From contig NC_058162.1 in NCBI RefSeq assembly GCF_020080835.1, positions 5,595,323 to 5,659,322 of the forward strand: 64,000 nucleotides of DNA, in the 5' to 3' direction. A program made the translations under genes and the position numbers. Below are positions 45,076 through 57,685 of this stretch, in pieces (position 1 is the stretch's first letter; each line of letters starts with the position of its first letter). Under the pieces are notes generated by a model, which saw nothing but the letters and a program-made list of their open reading frames with translations, was not told the DNA's origin and did no database searches. The DNA comes from Cotesia glomerata (taxonomy: Eukaryota; Arthropoda; Insecta; Hymenoptera; Braconidae).

Positions 45076-48000
45076 TGTAAAATTTATTTAATTATTGTAC
45101 GAAAGAATAGCGATGGCTAAATGAATAAATATTATTATTATTATTATTAAAATAAATTTTATTTTATTTATTGATTAGTTTCGGAGCAGAATGAGAGTAG
45201 AATTAAATGAAAATGAAGTATAAGATTATCAGAGAATGGTTGGTTATCTTTAGTATCGATCTTACAAGAAACAAGAAGCTATTCTGGCCATTATGTGCCT
45301 TTTACGTTTGATCGAGGATCCACAGTACAGACTACGTAGCTACGGGGAATAATAATTATCATGCTGTTGCCGGTAGCCAGTAGCCGGTAGCCAGACCCTT
45401 TTGCTTCTCGCACTATCGAATACCTTATCTCTGTCGTCTTCTTACTTAACCCCTTCTCCTTTTCCTTGTTCTTTTTATTTTTCTTAACCAATCTTCATTT
45501 CTTTAAGGATTCAACCACTACAGCGTCCAATCGAGAGCTTACTCTCTATACTGTATTGATCAAATCAGTGTATGTGAGATCTAAGTACCCATTCTCTTGT
45601 ACGTGCTTGTCTGCTTGTATACACTATCACCGATCGTCTTAAACAGATTATTATCCGTGGCTGTGATAAGTGTTGCTCATTCATTACATCTTCGATTTTC
45701 ATCTTGTACCAACTACCGTACTATATACTTATTATTATTACTTTTTATTTATTATCATTATAAATATTATTAATTTAAAAAAAAAATAATTTGACCTTTT
45801 GGATAGACTTAAAAAGAGACTAACAACTACCACTTTATTTTATTGCAAAGCAAACAAATTTAGGTGAAATATACTATATTTAAAGCTTGTGTAAACTCCA
45901 TTAGATTAACTACACAGAATTTAGCTTGAAATATAAACAGACTGGAGGACAAACTGCGTTCAATGTTCAAGGTACGCGTACCATGTCTGTCTCTCAAGTT
46001 GTTAGTTATTCCTCTACTCGTTCATTGTACTCGATATACATACATATATATCTATATATATTATATACAACACTTGTAATCGTAGTACTAACAAAAGTTA
46101 AAACATTGTAAATTATTTCATTCCTGAATTCCAAAGCTCTGAGCAATTACAAATACTAAATACTAAGTACTAAATCAACCCATTCTATTATTGTCTTGAG
46201 TAATAAAAAATAAAAAAATAGATAGGATGTACTTAAGAGATTTAAACATCAGATGATCAAATCGGGAGTTGATTAATCGGCATTCTGATCATATATAGAA
46301 CAAGAGTTAAATATACTCACTGTTAGAAATGAAAATAATAAGAATAAAAAGAATGAGCAATGTAAAAATTATTTAGCTAAAGGAACTTACTCCTATCCGC
46401 TAAGAGAAAGAGAATCGTTATTCGTAACGATAATCTGGTTACAAACTAATAATAGAGTCTGCCCGCAGCGAATTCTCTCATCTTGTTTTTATTATTATTT
46501 CTTCTTCTTCTTCTTCATTCTTAGTTTATCTTCGTTTATCTTCTCGTTCTTGTTCCTCGGTACTGTACTGGTGAGTCTCTTATGGAGCTGGTCCCCTTCC
46601 TTCCGACCACCCAAACGCGTCGTCGCGAATCGAAAAGGTTACCGACCCTGTTTGTTGGCGGAACCAAACCGGGATCGATTCCTACTCAAATTAAACATTC
46701 GACACTTTTTTTTATGTCTGCCTCTTATTACGCGTACCTAAGGCAATTAAAGGACTGCCAAGATAATTATGCTGATTCAAAATAATCACCAGAGTTACTT
46801 CATTAATTAGATCATTATTTAGATAAATCATCTTGAGGATATACATATAAACACTTTTGGAAATAAATTTATCCTTTTAAAAGTACTTCGAGCTATTCAA
46901 AGGCACTTGTAATTGATAAAAAAAATATTTCAATTGAATGATAATAAAAAAAAGGTCTCAAGCATGCAATGCTACGTGTCATTTGAAGTAACATTTCAAT
47001 AATTTTTTTTTTTTTTTTTTTTTCGGTATGTTAACGTTAACGTTAATTAATGCAAGAGTGCATGAAGAGATATCTCTGTAATGGAGATAAAATCAGGACA
47101 CGGGAATGAAAGAGAAGAAGAAGAAGAAGAAGAAGGAGAAGTGGAGATTGAGGAGGTGCAGAAGGGTAAAGAGAGGTTAAAAAGAATGGAATGGAATGCT
47201 ATAAGGGATAGGATGGATATGGATATACCTCGGTATATAGTAGTTACACAAAAATCGTGCTCGTCATCGTGCTCTGGACTATTACACCGCAATACAAGGT
47301 ACTTATACTGATCCCGGTGTGTAATTAATTTATATTAATTAAATACCTTGTACTTTACCTTCTAAAGTTATTTATATAAATAGCAACGTTAACATTATTT
47401 TATTATTATATTATTATTATACATTATAGATGATTATAGTACTGTATATCGTGGATATTATATGTTATATTATACTGACCATACTAAGAGAGAATTAGCA
47501 TTTAGCAAAAAGGTTGATGAAAGCGATTCCCGGGCAAAGTTATAAATTTAAATCCAATGGCTTCTATTTACTCAACAATTAATCATAATAAATTTTAAAT
47601 TTCACTTACTAGCAAACTACTGAATTACAGATTTACCTTGTAGGAATTAATACCAACACGAACACACGATATTGCTTATAATTTTATTATTATAAATTAT
47701 AAATTATAAATAATTTATATTGAGTGGTGTTTACCTACAACCCGATGACTTGCTGTGTAAATAATTCAATTAATTCATTTGTCCAAAGTCATAAACCATT
47801 TACTTTCTAAAGTTCGCGCTTTATGCTAATGCACTAATGTTATTTATGTTTTCTGATATATCGAGCGTGTTTTTATTCTACCAAGACCTCTCTTTACTTG
47901 CACAGAATAATTATATACTAAATTCCAATCGAGATATTAAATATATATATTAAAAAAAAAATAAATTGAGAATCTTTTAATTTAAGTAATTTAAGAATAA

Positions 48001-48811
48001 AAAAAAAAAAAAAGGTAAAAGTAAGTAAATAAATAATTTTTTATCGTGATTAAACTAATTGGTTATTATAGTCATTACATGGAGAGTAAGAAATAAAACT
48101 TTCATTCCCTTATTAAATATTTATTGAAATAACTTTTTAAAGAAAATCGATCGTAAATTATTATTTATGAAAACTATATAATCATACATTTTTATAATTA
48201 AGACAATTTAATATTAAATAACATTTAAAAATAAAAATAATAATAATAATAAAAAAGCAATAAATAAATGAGAGTGATGATGAGTCAGCTTGAGGCGTAG
48301 ATCTTCCAAGATACCGACCGCAATACGTCGCATCTTTTAAATAATAATGATAATAATAAAAGTAAAAACAAGAGATAAGGTTAGAAAAGTGTCTGATATA
48401 GTCTATAGTTGTTACAGAAGGGGAGGGGGCCACTTTTGCCCCGGTTTATTACCCGTAATCTACATTTCGCCGCTCTAATCCTATCCCGGGAAATATGTGC
48501 GGGTATAAACGTGCGTGCGCTCGCACTCAAACATCACACGGGTAATCTCCATACATTATAAGTAACAGATAAGAATCGAGGTAAAGGTAGAACCCAAGTA
48601 TTACTTATATCACGAGTTTGTTGAATTATTTTTATTTTTTATACCACTAAAAGCAACTGAAAATACATTATACTACTCGCCATGTCGGAGCTACATCTAA
48701 TACACTTAACTAATTCTCTAGTTATACTACTTGCAACCCTGCTACCGGAAATTCTTCCTTCGCGGCTGATGCAACCCTCAAACACTCTACTTAAAGTTGC
48801 AAGGCTAAAAA
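45076..48811. other. Gene-free stretch with GC-richer patches
   Basis: No supported exon was found in 3.7 kb. Less AT-rich patches occur at about 45290-45560, 46400-46740 and 48280-48560. Open frames there (for example 46550-46741 and 47081-47311) are low-complexity or purine-rich and show no domain. A GAA-rich microsatellite lies at about 47110-47140 and a poly-T at about 47000-47023. The area may be intergenic or part of a long intron. Confidence 0.45.
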
Positions 48812-49498
48812 AACAACATTTCTAAAAAAAACAATATTTTTTTGTGAATTTTTTATAGAGACAGTTTTTATTTATCAATTACAAGTGATGGTTATTTAAA
48901 TAGAGTCTAATTTCAAGAATACCATAGCGCGTCAATCATGTAAAAATATAAATGTGCACCACTCCTGTAAAAGATGTTCCAAACGACCTCTGAAAAAAAG
49001 GCACTTGGCGGTGATCTCTATTTCGGTGGTTTGGATTATCTAAAATCAAAAAATATGGTAAATTCTTTTGAAGGATAGTTAATGCAAGTATTGGACGAAG
49101 GAATAAGAAAAATTTTGATTTTTGACAAAATAACATCTATTTGTAAAAAATTTTTTCGTTTTTGTTAAAAAACAATTTTCCGAATTGTTTAAAAAAAATT
49201 GTAATAATTTTTTTAAATCTTATTCCTTCGTCCAATACCAGCATTAATCTATCCTTTAGAAGAATTCACCATATTTTTTTATTTCAGATAATCCAAACCG
49301 CCGAAATGGAGATCACCGCCAAGTGCCGTTTTTTCAGAGGTCGTTTGGAACATCTTCTACAGAAGCGGTGCATATTTATATTTTTACATGATTGACGCGC
49401 TATTGTATTCTTGAAAGTAGGCTCTATTTGAATAACCCATCACTTGTAATTGATAAATAAAAATTGGATCTATAAAAAATTCATAAAAAAATGTTGTC
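48812..49498. mobile_element. Foldback element with about 290-bp arms
   Basis: The left arm (48812-49110) and right arm (49205-49498) are inverted copies. Shared words include CATCACTTGTAATTGATAAA, CGTCAATCATGTAAAAATAT and AACGACCTCTGAAAAAA with complements. The short loop is AT-rich. It is non-coding, and its family is unknown. Confidence 0.7.
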
Positions 49499-49888
49499 TA
49501 CTTTTGATTATATATTATACATAATATTTATAAAATGCGTCGTTGGTAACAATAACAAGGTGATTAGATGTTTTTAAACTAAAATAGAATAGAGTCAATT
49601 ATGACGCATAGTTTGTGTGTAAATCATAAAAAAAAATTCATAACAAGCATAACATTCATTAAATACACATACGTAAAAAAAATTGTTATTTTTAATCAAG
49701 TAAATTATTGTATGCCTCACGCGTGAGCGTGTGGAAGTGCTTTATTCTCGACATGCTGCTGTGGGACGATTTTGCAATATAAAATCGTTGATATGTCCCA
49801 ATTTAGACACTAAATCAATAAAAAAAAGTATGTTTTGAAAACTAGAAATATTCAATAATAACGGCAGCGTATTTTTGATTAGTATATT
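49499..49888. other. Gene-free stretch
   Basis: Nothing recognised beyond A/T runs. Confidence 0.4.
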
Positions 49889-50685
49889 CAGTTTAAATCG
49901 TGATTATTCTTGATCTTTTTAAAAAATGAATCGTTTTGAATTAGACTCTGCAACAAAATAAAAATCAATAAGTAATAAAAAAAAATTTTCAATAAATAAA
50001 AGAAACAACAAGTTTATCATTGCATTTACAGTGAAAATCAACACAGGTAGAATTATGAATAGTGCATTGACTGTCATTCCAGCAATAACCTTTCAAACCT
50101 GGTGAACACGTTGATCTATTTAATGAAAAATTATTGTCCATGCAACGACATTTTTTGTCAGGATTACAAGTATAATGCCAAGGATCGCCGCAATCTAATA
50201 CTTGCTTACAAGAGTAGAAATAATCATCTGGAATAATTATTTTAATCAATTATCTATCATCTATTTATTTTACCAATTATTTGAATTTATCCTTTATCAA
50301 TTACCTGGTCTGCATTGAGTTTCTGAAATAGCGCTGAAATTATCCTGGCATTTGCACTTGTTGTCTATGCAAATAGTGGAATTTAATCGACAGTCATCAT
50401 TGCTTAAACAATCTCCATCCAAAGAAGGAAGACATTCGAATTCATTTACAGCGTAATATTTTTTTTTGCAAGCACATATTTCATCCTTGGTGGAACATTC
50501 TGAATTTTTTATCGCTACTAAGCAATCTTGATTATTTTGACATGCTAATCCCAGATGAACTTTATTTAATTATAATTAAAAATAAATAATATTAATCTCA
50601 ATTTTCTTATTTTGATTATATAGTAAAAATAATAGATAATTCTGTTAAAAGCATAAAATTTATCAGAACACTGGCATACATTATT

Positions 50686-51029
50686 GAGCCATATCAAAGC
50701 AAATTTTTAAGGGAGTTGGGAAAGAACGGATAGGGGAAAGGGGGGACCTACTCAGTGGGGATTTTTTTCCGTAATTGAAAAAATAATCAGACAGCCCAGA
50801 CTGGGAATCGAACCCAGATCTCTTGGTTACGTGCCAAGGGCTCTACCAGTTAAGCTATCCGAGACAAGTACTAACTACTTTATTCAGTCACGTATATAAG
50901 ACCCACCGAGCAAACAACGCCACCGTCCATCTTACGGTAAAGAGCCATATCAAAGCAAATTTTAAGGGAGTTGGGAAAGAACGGATAGGGGAAAGGGGGG
51001 ACCTACTCAGTGGGGATTTTTCCCTGCAG
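50686..51029. mobile_element. Small element with direct terminal repeats and a tRNA-like core
   Basis: Two copies of an approximately 83-bp sequence in the same orientation (50686-50768 and 50942-51023) begin GAGCCATATCAAAGCAAATT and end CTACTCAGTGGGGATTTTT. They flank a tRNA-like core. The layout suits a miniature LTR-type (TRIM-like) or composite SINE element. It splits exon 10 of the inverted pseudogene copy, while the intact gene has no insertion at that point. The target duplication is at most two or three bases as far as I can see. Confidence 0.65.
50794..50864 (-). repeat. tRNA-like sequence, probably not functional
   Basis: On the minus strand it has an A box (TAGCTTAACTGG), a B box (GGTTCGATTCC), a 5-bp anticodon stem CTTGG/CCAAG with loop CACGTAA, and a T arm CTGGG/CCCAG. 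The apparent anticodon is CGT, but the base before it is A where tRNAs have U. The first acceptor pair is mismatched and the variable loop is only four bases. With repeats on both sides, it is best read as part of a mobile element. Confidence 0.6.
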
Positions 51030-51380
51030 ACAAACAGTGTTATAAGAATAATATTCAGCGTCGGAATGACAATATTCGCCTATAGTGCCTATACACTTAT
51101 CATAGTCGAGAGGAATATATCTCGGCTTACATTCACAATTGTCATCAGAACAAACGGCATATTTTATGAGAGAACAATGACTATCTTCATGACATAATAT
51201 CCGAATGAAATCCGAACCAGCTGATAAAAAAATAATAAAAATTAATAATTTGATAAATATATAATGATTATAAAAATAAGAAGATATTTACGATTAACAA
51301 ATACACAATTTCCGTTATGATTTTCATAATCTGGTCGACATGCAGAAACATCATCTATACAATGAGAATTCTTTATAGAA

Positions 51381-52310
51381 CATTATATGACCTAAGATCC
51401 TTTCGTTACTTCAACAGTTTTAACTGATCTTTCGTACAGTAAGACGGTTTAAATTTGAGTTTAGAAATTTAAAGTTCAAGTTTAAGTTTAAATATTTAAG
51501 GAAAAAATATTGATTCAAATAATTGATATGGAAGAGTACGCTAAATTAACTGTTGAAGAATTATGTTAAAAATTAGAATCAGTTGTGACCGAAGAGACTA
51601 TCGCAGTTTTTAGAAGTGAGTAAAAATTATATAATTTTTATTAGCAATTTCATCTATAATTTATGATACGACCTATAAACAATATTGATAAATTATCAAA
51701 GTTCTATTATCAATGATAATAGAATTTTGAAAGTATTCTTGAGCAAGTTTCCCAATCAATCTCTAATTAGAATTACGCCGGTAAGATGCATAAAAATTTT
51801 TTTCAAGTTTATAATCGTATATTATTTAACCCAATAATTATTTCTAATATTTCTAGGAAGGGACAAATTTAAAAAATTTTTCCGAAGAAGTAAGTGCGAG
51901 CACTAAAGATAGCATTCAACCGTATATAATAATGGAATCGGGGCAATTTGGAACTAGTTCATTTATACAAGGCGATGAATGGTTCATCGAAGTGGATAGA
52001 AAAATGGAACCAATATTTGCATTTGATTTACTCTATAAATGTTATTATGTGTTCAATTTGGAGTATCCTAAAGAATTGATTAATTTTTGTAATTTAATCG
52101 ATTCTTATATTTTTAAAATGGGAGTAGAACATAAAAATGTTATATCAGCTATTCACACAACTATATGTAATTCATTAAAATCAAATGAAAGTGAGAATAG
52201 TTTCCACAATAATCTTAACAATGACATATGTAATTCCGTAGTAACTGAAAATAATGCTGCAACTTGTAATTATGTAATAGATGATGAGACAAGTTAATAA
52301 AATTTTATGA
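51381..52310 (+). pseudogene. Captured relic ORF, unknown family
   Basis: This foreign segment replaces exons 5-8 of the inverted pseudogene. The last open part (51857-52297) reads from EGTNLKNFSEEVSAS through DEWFIEVDRKMEPIF and YYVFNLEYPKELINFC to a stop. A possible upstream exon starts with ATG at 51528 (EEYAKLTVEELC) but has an in-frame TAA before its donor-like GTGAGT. The FNLEYPKEL region recalls a repeated uncharacterised insect family often tied to mobile DNA. That link is from memory and weak. It is most likely a dead transposon-associated gene. Confidence 0.45.
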
Positions 52311-52435
52311 AATTAATTTATTTTTTTCCTTTTTTTTTTTTAAACAAAAAAAATATTTTTATTCGAATATAACTTTTGACTGGTAAATTGGTGAATTCTG
52401 CTAAACTGTAATAATGAATAAAATAGTAAATTCTA

Positions 52436-52706
52436 TTACTGTAAATAATGATTTTCACTATTTCTGTCAATAGTTTGAAACAACTAATGAATTAGTGACC
52501 AGTAATGTCACTATTAAATTAGTGAACATTACTTTTACAAATGAATTAGTGACTTTTGTTTTCATTTATAAATTAGTGAAATATATTTTCATTTGTTGAT
52601 TAGTGAATTTTATTTTCGCTGATCAATTAGTGTTTTCTTTTTTCACTGAATCATTTAGTGAATTTTCACTGTGATTTAGTAAAATTTCACTAATTTTATT
52701 TTAGAG
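52436..52706. mobile_element. AGTGA-rich element, second copy
   Basis: It consists of many ATTAGTGAAATTT-type motifs and ends TAATTTTATTTTAGAG, the same end seen at exon 5 of the EB-module gene. It lies at the edge of the foreign segment in the inverted pseudogene. Confidence 0.55.
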
Positions 52707-52907
52707 AGTAGTGAGTATCACACCGTAACACACGACATTTTCACAAACTATAACATGACAATAAAATAAAAAATGATATTGAAATCAGCGGACACTTGAT
52801 GACTTTTTAAATTTTTCTTGCTATAATTTATCTGTTAAAGTATTTATAAAAATAATAAAAAAATAAAAAATTCATTTTACTTGATACACATCCATTTTCA
52901 GTATTAT

Positions 52908-52936
52908 ATAAAAAATTTTTTTTAATAATAATAATA

Positions 52937-52967
<31 letters not shown>

Positions 52968-54439
52968 AACTAGTGTTAGTTTTGTGTTCGAGTTCTGCGA
53001 CCCACGCGCCACGAGGTGCCTTGTGCCTTGAACGTCGCGGTATTCTCATGATTTATTAAACCATCAGTTCCTATATTTACCGCGGTTGTAATATGTGATC
53101 TTAGCTTGTCGAGTAGAAATTCTATGCTCATAATATTTTTGTTTTATTTTATTTACTATACTCAAAAAATTCCTGCCACCAGGAAGTCGTATTAAAAAAA
53201 TAGTCATTAATATAAATATTAAATGATTAGATTGTATTGGTTATTCTTTTGTGTATATGAATGTGGCGCCAAGATCCGCGCGGTACAAAACATAGCAAAT
53301 AAGTTACTACATACTTGCATTAGCGAGATGTAATCGATCGTATCGGATGAACGTCTCGTGTCTGGTCGTATCGCGGCGACTTCGTGACGGGCGTCGATCA
53401 TCCCTCGAAGGCGTAGACCGCGTACACATACACTTATTATATACACTGATACACTGATACACGCCTTCTACCTTCGTCTTAGTCTTAGTTACATACTCGG
53501 ATCGGAATTTTCTTTTATTTTATTTTGTAAATTTTGTCTTATTTATTATTATTTTTTTATTACGGGTTTATACTCGGGCATCAATCGACACACTTCCCCC
53601 AATTTACCCGATTACCCATTGTTCTAACCGATCGCTGAGGGCCAACAGAACAAAATTATTATTTCTGGGTCACGGACTCAATAATTCGCCGATAAAAAAT
53701 TCAATACAATTTTCACAATCATCATTTTAATATTATTTATTTATTTAGTTATTTGATCAGTATTTGTCTAATAAATCAAATTAAATTTTTAAAATTTTCT
53801 AAAATAGATTACTGATAAAAAACTGAAAAAAAATTTATTTCATTAAAGAGAAAAATTTTTGGTAATTATTTACAAGTGGAGTCAATCCATGCAAGCCCAT
53901 GTTAATTTTTTTTTTTTTAATTGTTCGTCTTTTTATGTATTTTAAAAAAAAATGTATCAAAATATCAAAAAAAGATAAAATAGAAATTTTATTCAAAAAC
54001 ATGAGAGCCAAAATTTTTTCCAACTTTTAAAAACAAAAAAGCTATTGAGATCTTTATTTTTTCCTTTCACGATATTTTTTATCATAAATGCGCCGTAAAA
54101 ACAAGCAGAATAAAAAGAAATTGAAAATGTAAATTTTTCACCCTGTTATTGTCCAAAATGGGGTTGACCCCACTTGTAAATAATTACCAAGTTTTTGAAC
54201 CAAGACGAAAAATTTTTGAAGAAAGAAAAATTTTCTTGTCAAAAAATTTTTTATTCAAATCAAAACGAAAAAGCTCAAAAAAATTTTTTTTTATTTAAGA
54301 ATTTTTCTTTAGGTTAAAATTAATTTTTTTTCAGTGTAACTTTATAATTTTTGGTATTTATCGATAAATTAAAAAAAAAGAAAAAAGTAAAATTGGCTGA
54401 ATGTTAAGTCATGAAGATCATACTACCTGGCTTGTTTAT
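52908..54439. other. Gene-free stretch
   Basis: It begins with an AAT trinucleotide microsatellite (52924-52968). A GC-richer patch lies at 53260-53480 (GGCGACTTCGTGACGGGCGT). A phrase, CACCAGGAAGTCGTATTAAA, near 53179 resembles CGCCAGGAAGTTTAAAAAAG near 37210. No exon was supported. Confidence 0.45.
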
Positions 54440-54832
54440 TTTTCAAATTAATAACGATGGGTGAATCGAAATTTCTACGTAGATTATTTACAGAAGAAGA
54501 TCCTGAAATTAGGCGATCAGATAGGCTGGCAGCTAAGAATAATAATATTTCCCTTAAGATGCCAAATTTTGCTACTACGACCTATGAGCATTCATTTGTA
54601 GTATCGACTATCCGGTTTTGGAAGGACTTGCCTCCTGAGATTGTAAACGTTCTTAGTTAATAATAATATGATGTACATTCTTGTTTTAATGCAATCTGTT
54701 TTATATATTTTATTAATACCTCAAAATTTATTGTACTTATTTGAACATTATCTATGTATCTAAAATTTGCCATTCGGCTTAATGCCTTGGCATTAAATCT
54801 AAATAAATAAATAAAATAAATAAAATTGTCAA
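54440..54832 (+). mobile_element. 5'-truncated non-LTR retrotransposon 3' end
   Basis: The 67-codon frame at 54457-54660 ends SFVVSTIRFWKDLPPEI, matching the C-terminal signature of Jockey/I-type reverse transcriptases (SF.V...R.WN.LP.EI). A 3' UTR follows, ending GCCTTGGCATTAAATC and an (AAATA)n tail, as in intact elements. Only the last few hundred bases of the element are present. Confidence 0.75.
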
Positions 54833-57685
54833 GTTACGATAATTGAGTTGAAATATACACTAATAAAAAAGTACACTTGATTGAAAAGAAAAACTGAAAT
54901 TTGACTTAAAAAAAATACTAATTAGCGAAAAAAATTTTTTTTCTCAATTCGAAATTTTTTCTTTTAACTCAACTCAATTTTTTTATCAGTGTAATATTAA
55001 TAATAATAATATAAAATATCCAGTTATAATTTACAATAATATATAAGTAGCAGGAATGTAAACGAAAGTGAACATAAATTTTCTCATTGACGATACACAA
55101 GCTCTTGTAAATTCTGTGTCTCAATTAGAGATAACGATGTGAATGATAATATTCAACCGATTAACACTGTCAACATTGGTGATCTGATGATGATAATAAT
55201 AATAATTCATTTTATTAATTTACCAATAGCAAACATCGCATTAATCATACATATTCTGTTATAATAGCTTATCGCGATATTCACTGTTATTTCGTCAGAG
55301 AATAATAAAATAAAATAAAAATAATTTATATCCGGGCCTGTAGTAGTCAATCGAATTGTTTTGATTCAATACCGCTATATGGTATGAATACTTATTTATA
55401 TATTTAATCATACAAAAGTAGAATGATGTTTATCGAGCAGTGCGCTGATTTTTATTATAAACATTATATTTAAAATAGGAATTATTATTATTTGATAGGT
55501 GAGGAGAGCAGCGAGTGTCTCAAGTACACGATGCAACATCGATAAATGTTAATGGTTAACTCGTGTGAGCATTTATATATCTATGATACATTCACGCGTG
55601 TTCACACAATACTATTTTATCTTGTGGCACTTGGTGTCCGCCGCCAACCCGGCAAACACCGCTACGTTACGTTGTACTCTACACTACATATAGCGGTATT
55701 TATATTATGTACCCTTCTATCCTTGTCCATTTTAAATTTATTGTCTCATGTCCGTACGGAATTCCACATTTTACCTTTTACCATTTTATTCTTTCTTCTT
55801 TTATTATTTATTAATCTATTACAAGCATTATTTTTTTTTATTTATTCAAATATATATATATATATTTATTACGAAAGTGAATGCGCTTAAAACTTAAAAT
55901 GAGGATGTAAGTGTACGAAAACCTGAAAAAAAAAAAAATAAATAAATAAATAAATTCCAGACACGATAACGTGTCCAAGTATTTTTACACTCGAGTCGAG
56001 AGTCGGTGAGTCGGTTGTTATTTTTTACCAAATTATTTTTTATTTTTTCCTCACTCTATTTATGCAAACTGTTGTTGGGTGTTTGAGAGAGTAACAAGTT
56101 CAAAGTCTTTGCAATCGACGTACATCGTCTCTGTTGTCGTTGTTGTATAGTCGGTCAATCACCGTGCAGTCACTCTTTTTTATCCGCGTATTATTTCGGT
56201 CTTTCCCATTAATGCCATACAAAATAAAAAAAAAAATAAAAGTAAAGAGATATTAAATACCCGATGAGTGTAGACTACCGTTTATCATAAATTTTTTCAA
56301 ATTCAAATTTATTTTTATTTAAACTCCAAATTATTTTTTACAGCTTACACATGTACACCACAATTTCACAATTTCACTTTTTATTTATTACTGTGTAAAT
56401 TCATTTTTTTATTTTATCAAGTAGCCACTGAATTTTATTTATTTTTTTTTTTTTATTATTCTTTAAGCCAATGGATGATAAGGGCATTGCCTGCAATGAT
56501 ATAAGTGTTTGTTGGTTGAAAAATAGAAAAGTTGAATAAATTGAGATGAAAGATGGCCCGTAGCCAGCCAAACTGGATTTGGGTGTTACTCTCTTGGCGA
56601 ATAAAGGGCGAGGTGTGATCTAGTGGGTCAATGCCATCAGAGTACCACCCAGATTACTTAAAGCCGCTGGTAATACTCTGGTAAGTTTACTTTAATGCCA
56701 AATCGAGTATGGACCTTTTAAATCCCAACCCTACCCTTAAACTATTTTTATTATTTTTGTATGTACATGTATTATGTATATAATACATTTATATGGATCG
56801 GAATTTGGCCAGCGAGCGCGATAACCAAAAAACAACCGGGCGATTGCGCACCGCGGTGGGTATAATACACTCGACTACTCCAAAAGAAGAAAAAACTGAG
56901 GAGAAGAAGAAGAAGATAAAAAAAAAAAAAGGAGAGAGTTATTACCCGGGCGAACGAAAACAAATTTTCTTGATCCCTCTCCTCGGTATCTCGAACCGGC
57001 AGAAAGAACCAAAGAGCAAAGAGTGAACTTACGTGTCATTAGAGGCTTTAAAAAATTCTTAAGGATATCTTTGGGATCGAGCATATGTATGTATTTATTT
57101 AAAAGGTTTGTTGCGAAAATTATCGTCGGGGGTTTTTGTTTTGTTGGTAGTTGATTAATTGATTTCATTTTACCGGCTGTTAAATATAAATTGAATAATA
57201 TTTTTTTGAGAGTTATTAATGTTTATTGTGATTGTAAGTGACTTTCTAAAATAAAAAATAATAAAATATCTTTTGGTACTGAGTTTTTCATTGTGAAATC
57301 TAGATGCGTTGCAATAAGGGATTATTTTTTTTTTCTTTTTTAATATTTTTTAACCAACCAGTCTCGACAACAAATTCAATGATTATTTTCTTTGTTTAAA
57401 AGTAGAGTAATGTCAGAGTGAAAAATAAAACGTAATTTCGGTATAAAGATATCAAATTTATTAATAACGTATGATGTCAGAGAGTAATGGAAGTATTTAA
57501 AATATTACAGTAAGTATAGTGACGTATAATGACGTAGGTGGGTATTTCCTTAATGCACTTTCTATTATTATTATTGTTATTTATTTTAATTTTTTGGAAA
57601 GAAAAAATTCAAAAAAATGCATTGGTAAAAAATAATAAGAATAACATTATTACCATAAAACTCTGAAAAATTATTATTATTATTA
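54833..57685. other. Gene-free stretch with GC-richer patches
   Basis: No supported gene was found. GC-richer patches occur at about 55600-55680, 56540-56710 and 56790-57000. At 56620-56690 a segment reads as NAIRVPPRLLKAAGNTL just before a good donor (CTCTG/GTAAGT), but a stop lies close upstream in the same frame. The low-complexity frames at 55546-55890 and 56793-57026 are not called. Confidence 0.45.

Larger units (their letters stand above)
49889..52907 (-). pseudogene. Inverted, broken copy of the EB-module gene
   Basis: Minus-strand sequence at 49889-51380 matches exons 9 (part) to 13 of the gene at 23317-28500, with introns. A second match at 52769-52907 covers the end of exon 4 and the start of intron 4. 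Exon 11 is intact (50305-50559), and exon 12 begins normally at 50227. Damage is clear. The end of exon 12 with its donor is deleted near 50031. The end of exon 10 with its donor is deleted near 50640. A roughly 340-bp insertion lies in exon 10 (50689-51029). Exons 5-8 are absent, replaced by 51381-52735. Very few substitutions separate the copies in exon 10, so the duplication seems recent. Confidence 0.88.

Noticed and set aside
47081..47311. Glu-rich 76-codon frame
   Set aside because: It is a translated GAA microsatellite, and the opposite strand gives an equally long Ser-rich frame.
50794..50864. A functional threonine tRNA gene with anticodon CGT
   Set aside because: There is no U before the anticodon, the first acceptor pair is mismatched, the variable loop is short, and repeats flank it on both sides. 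A mobile-element component is more likely.
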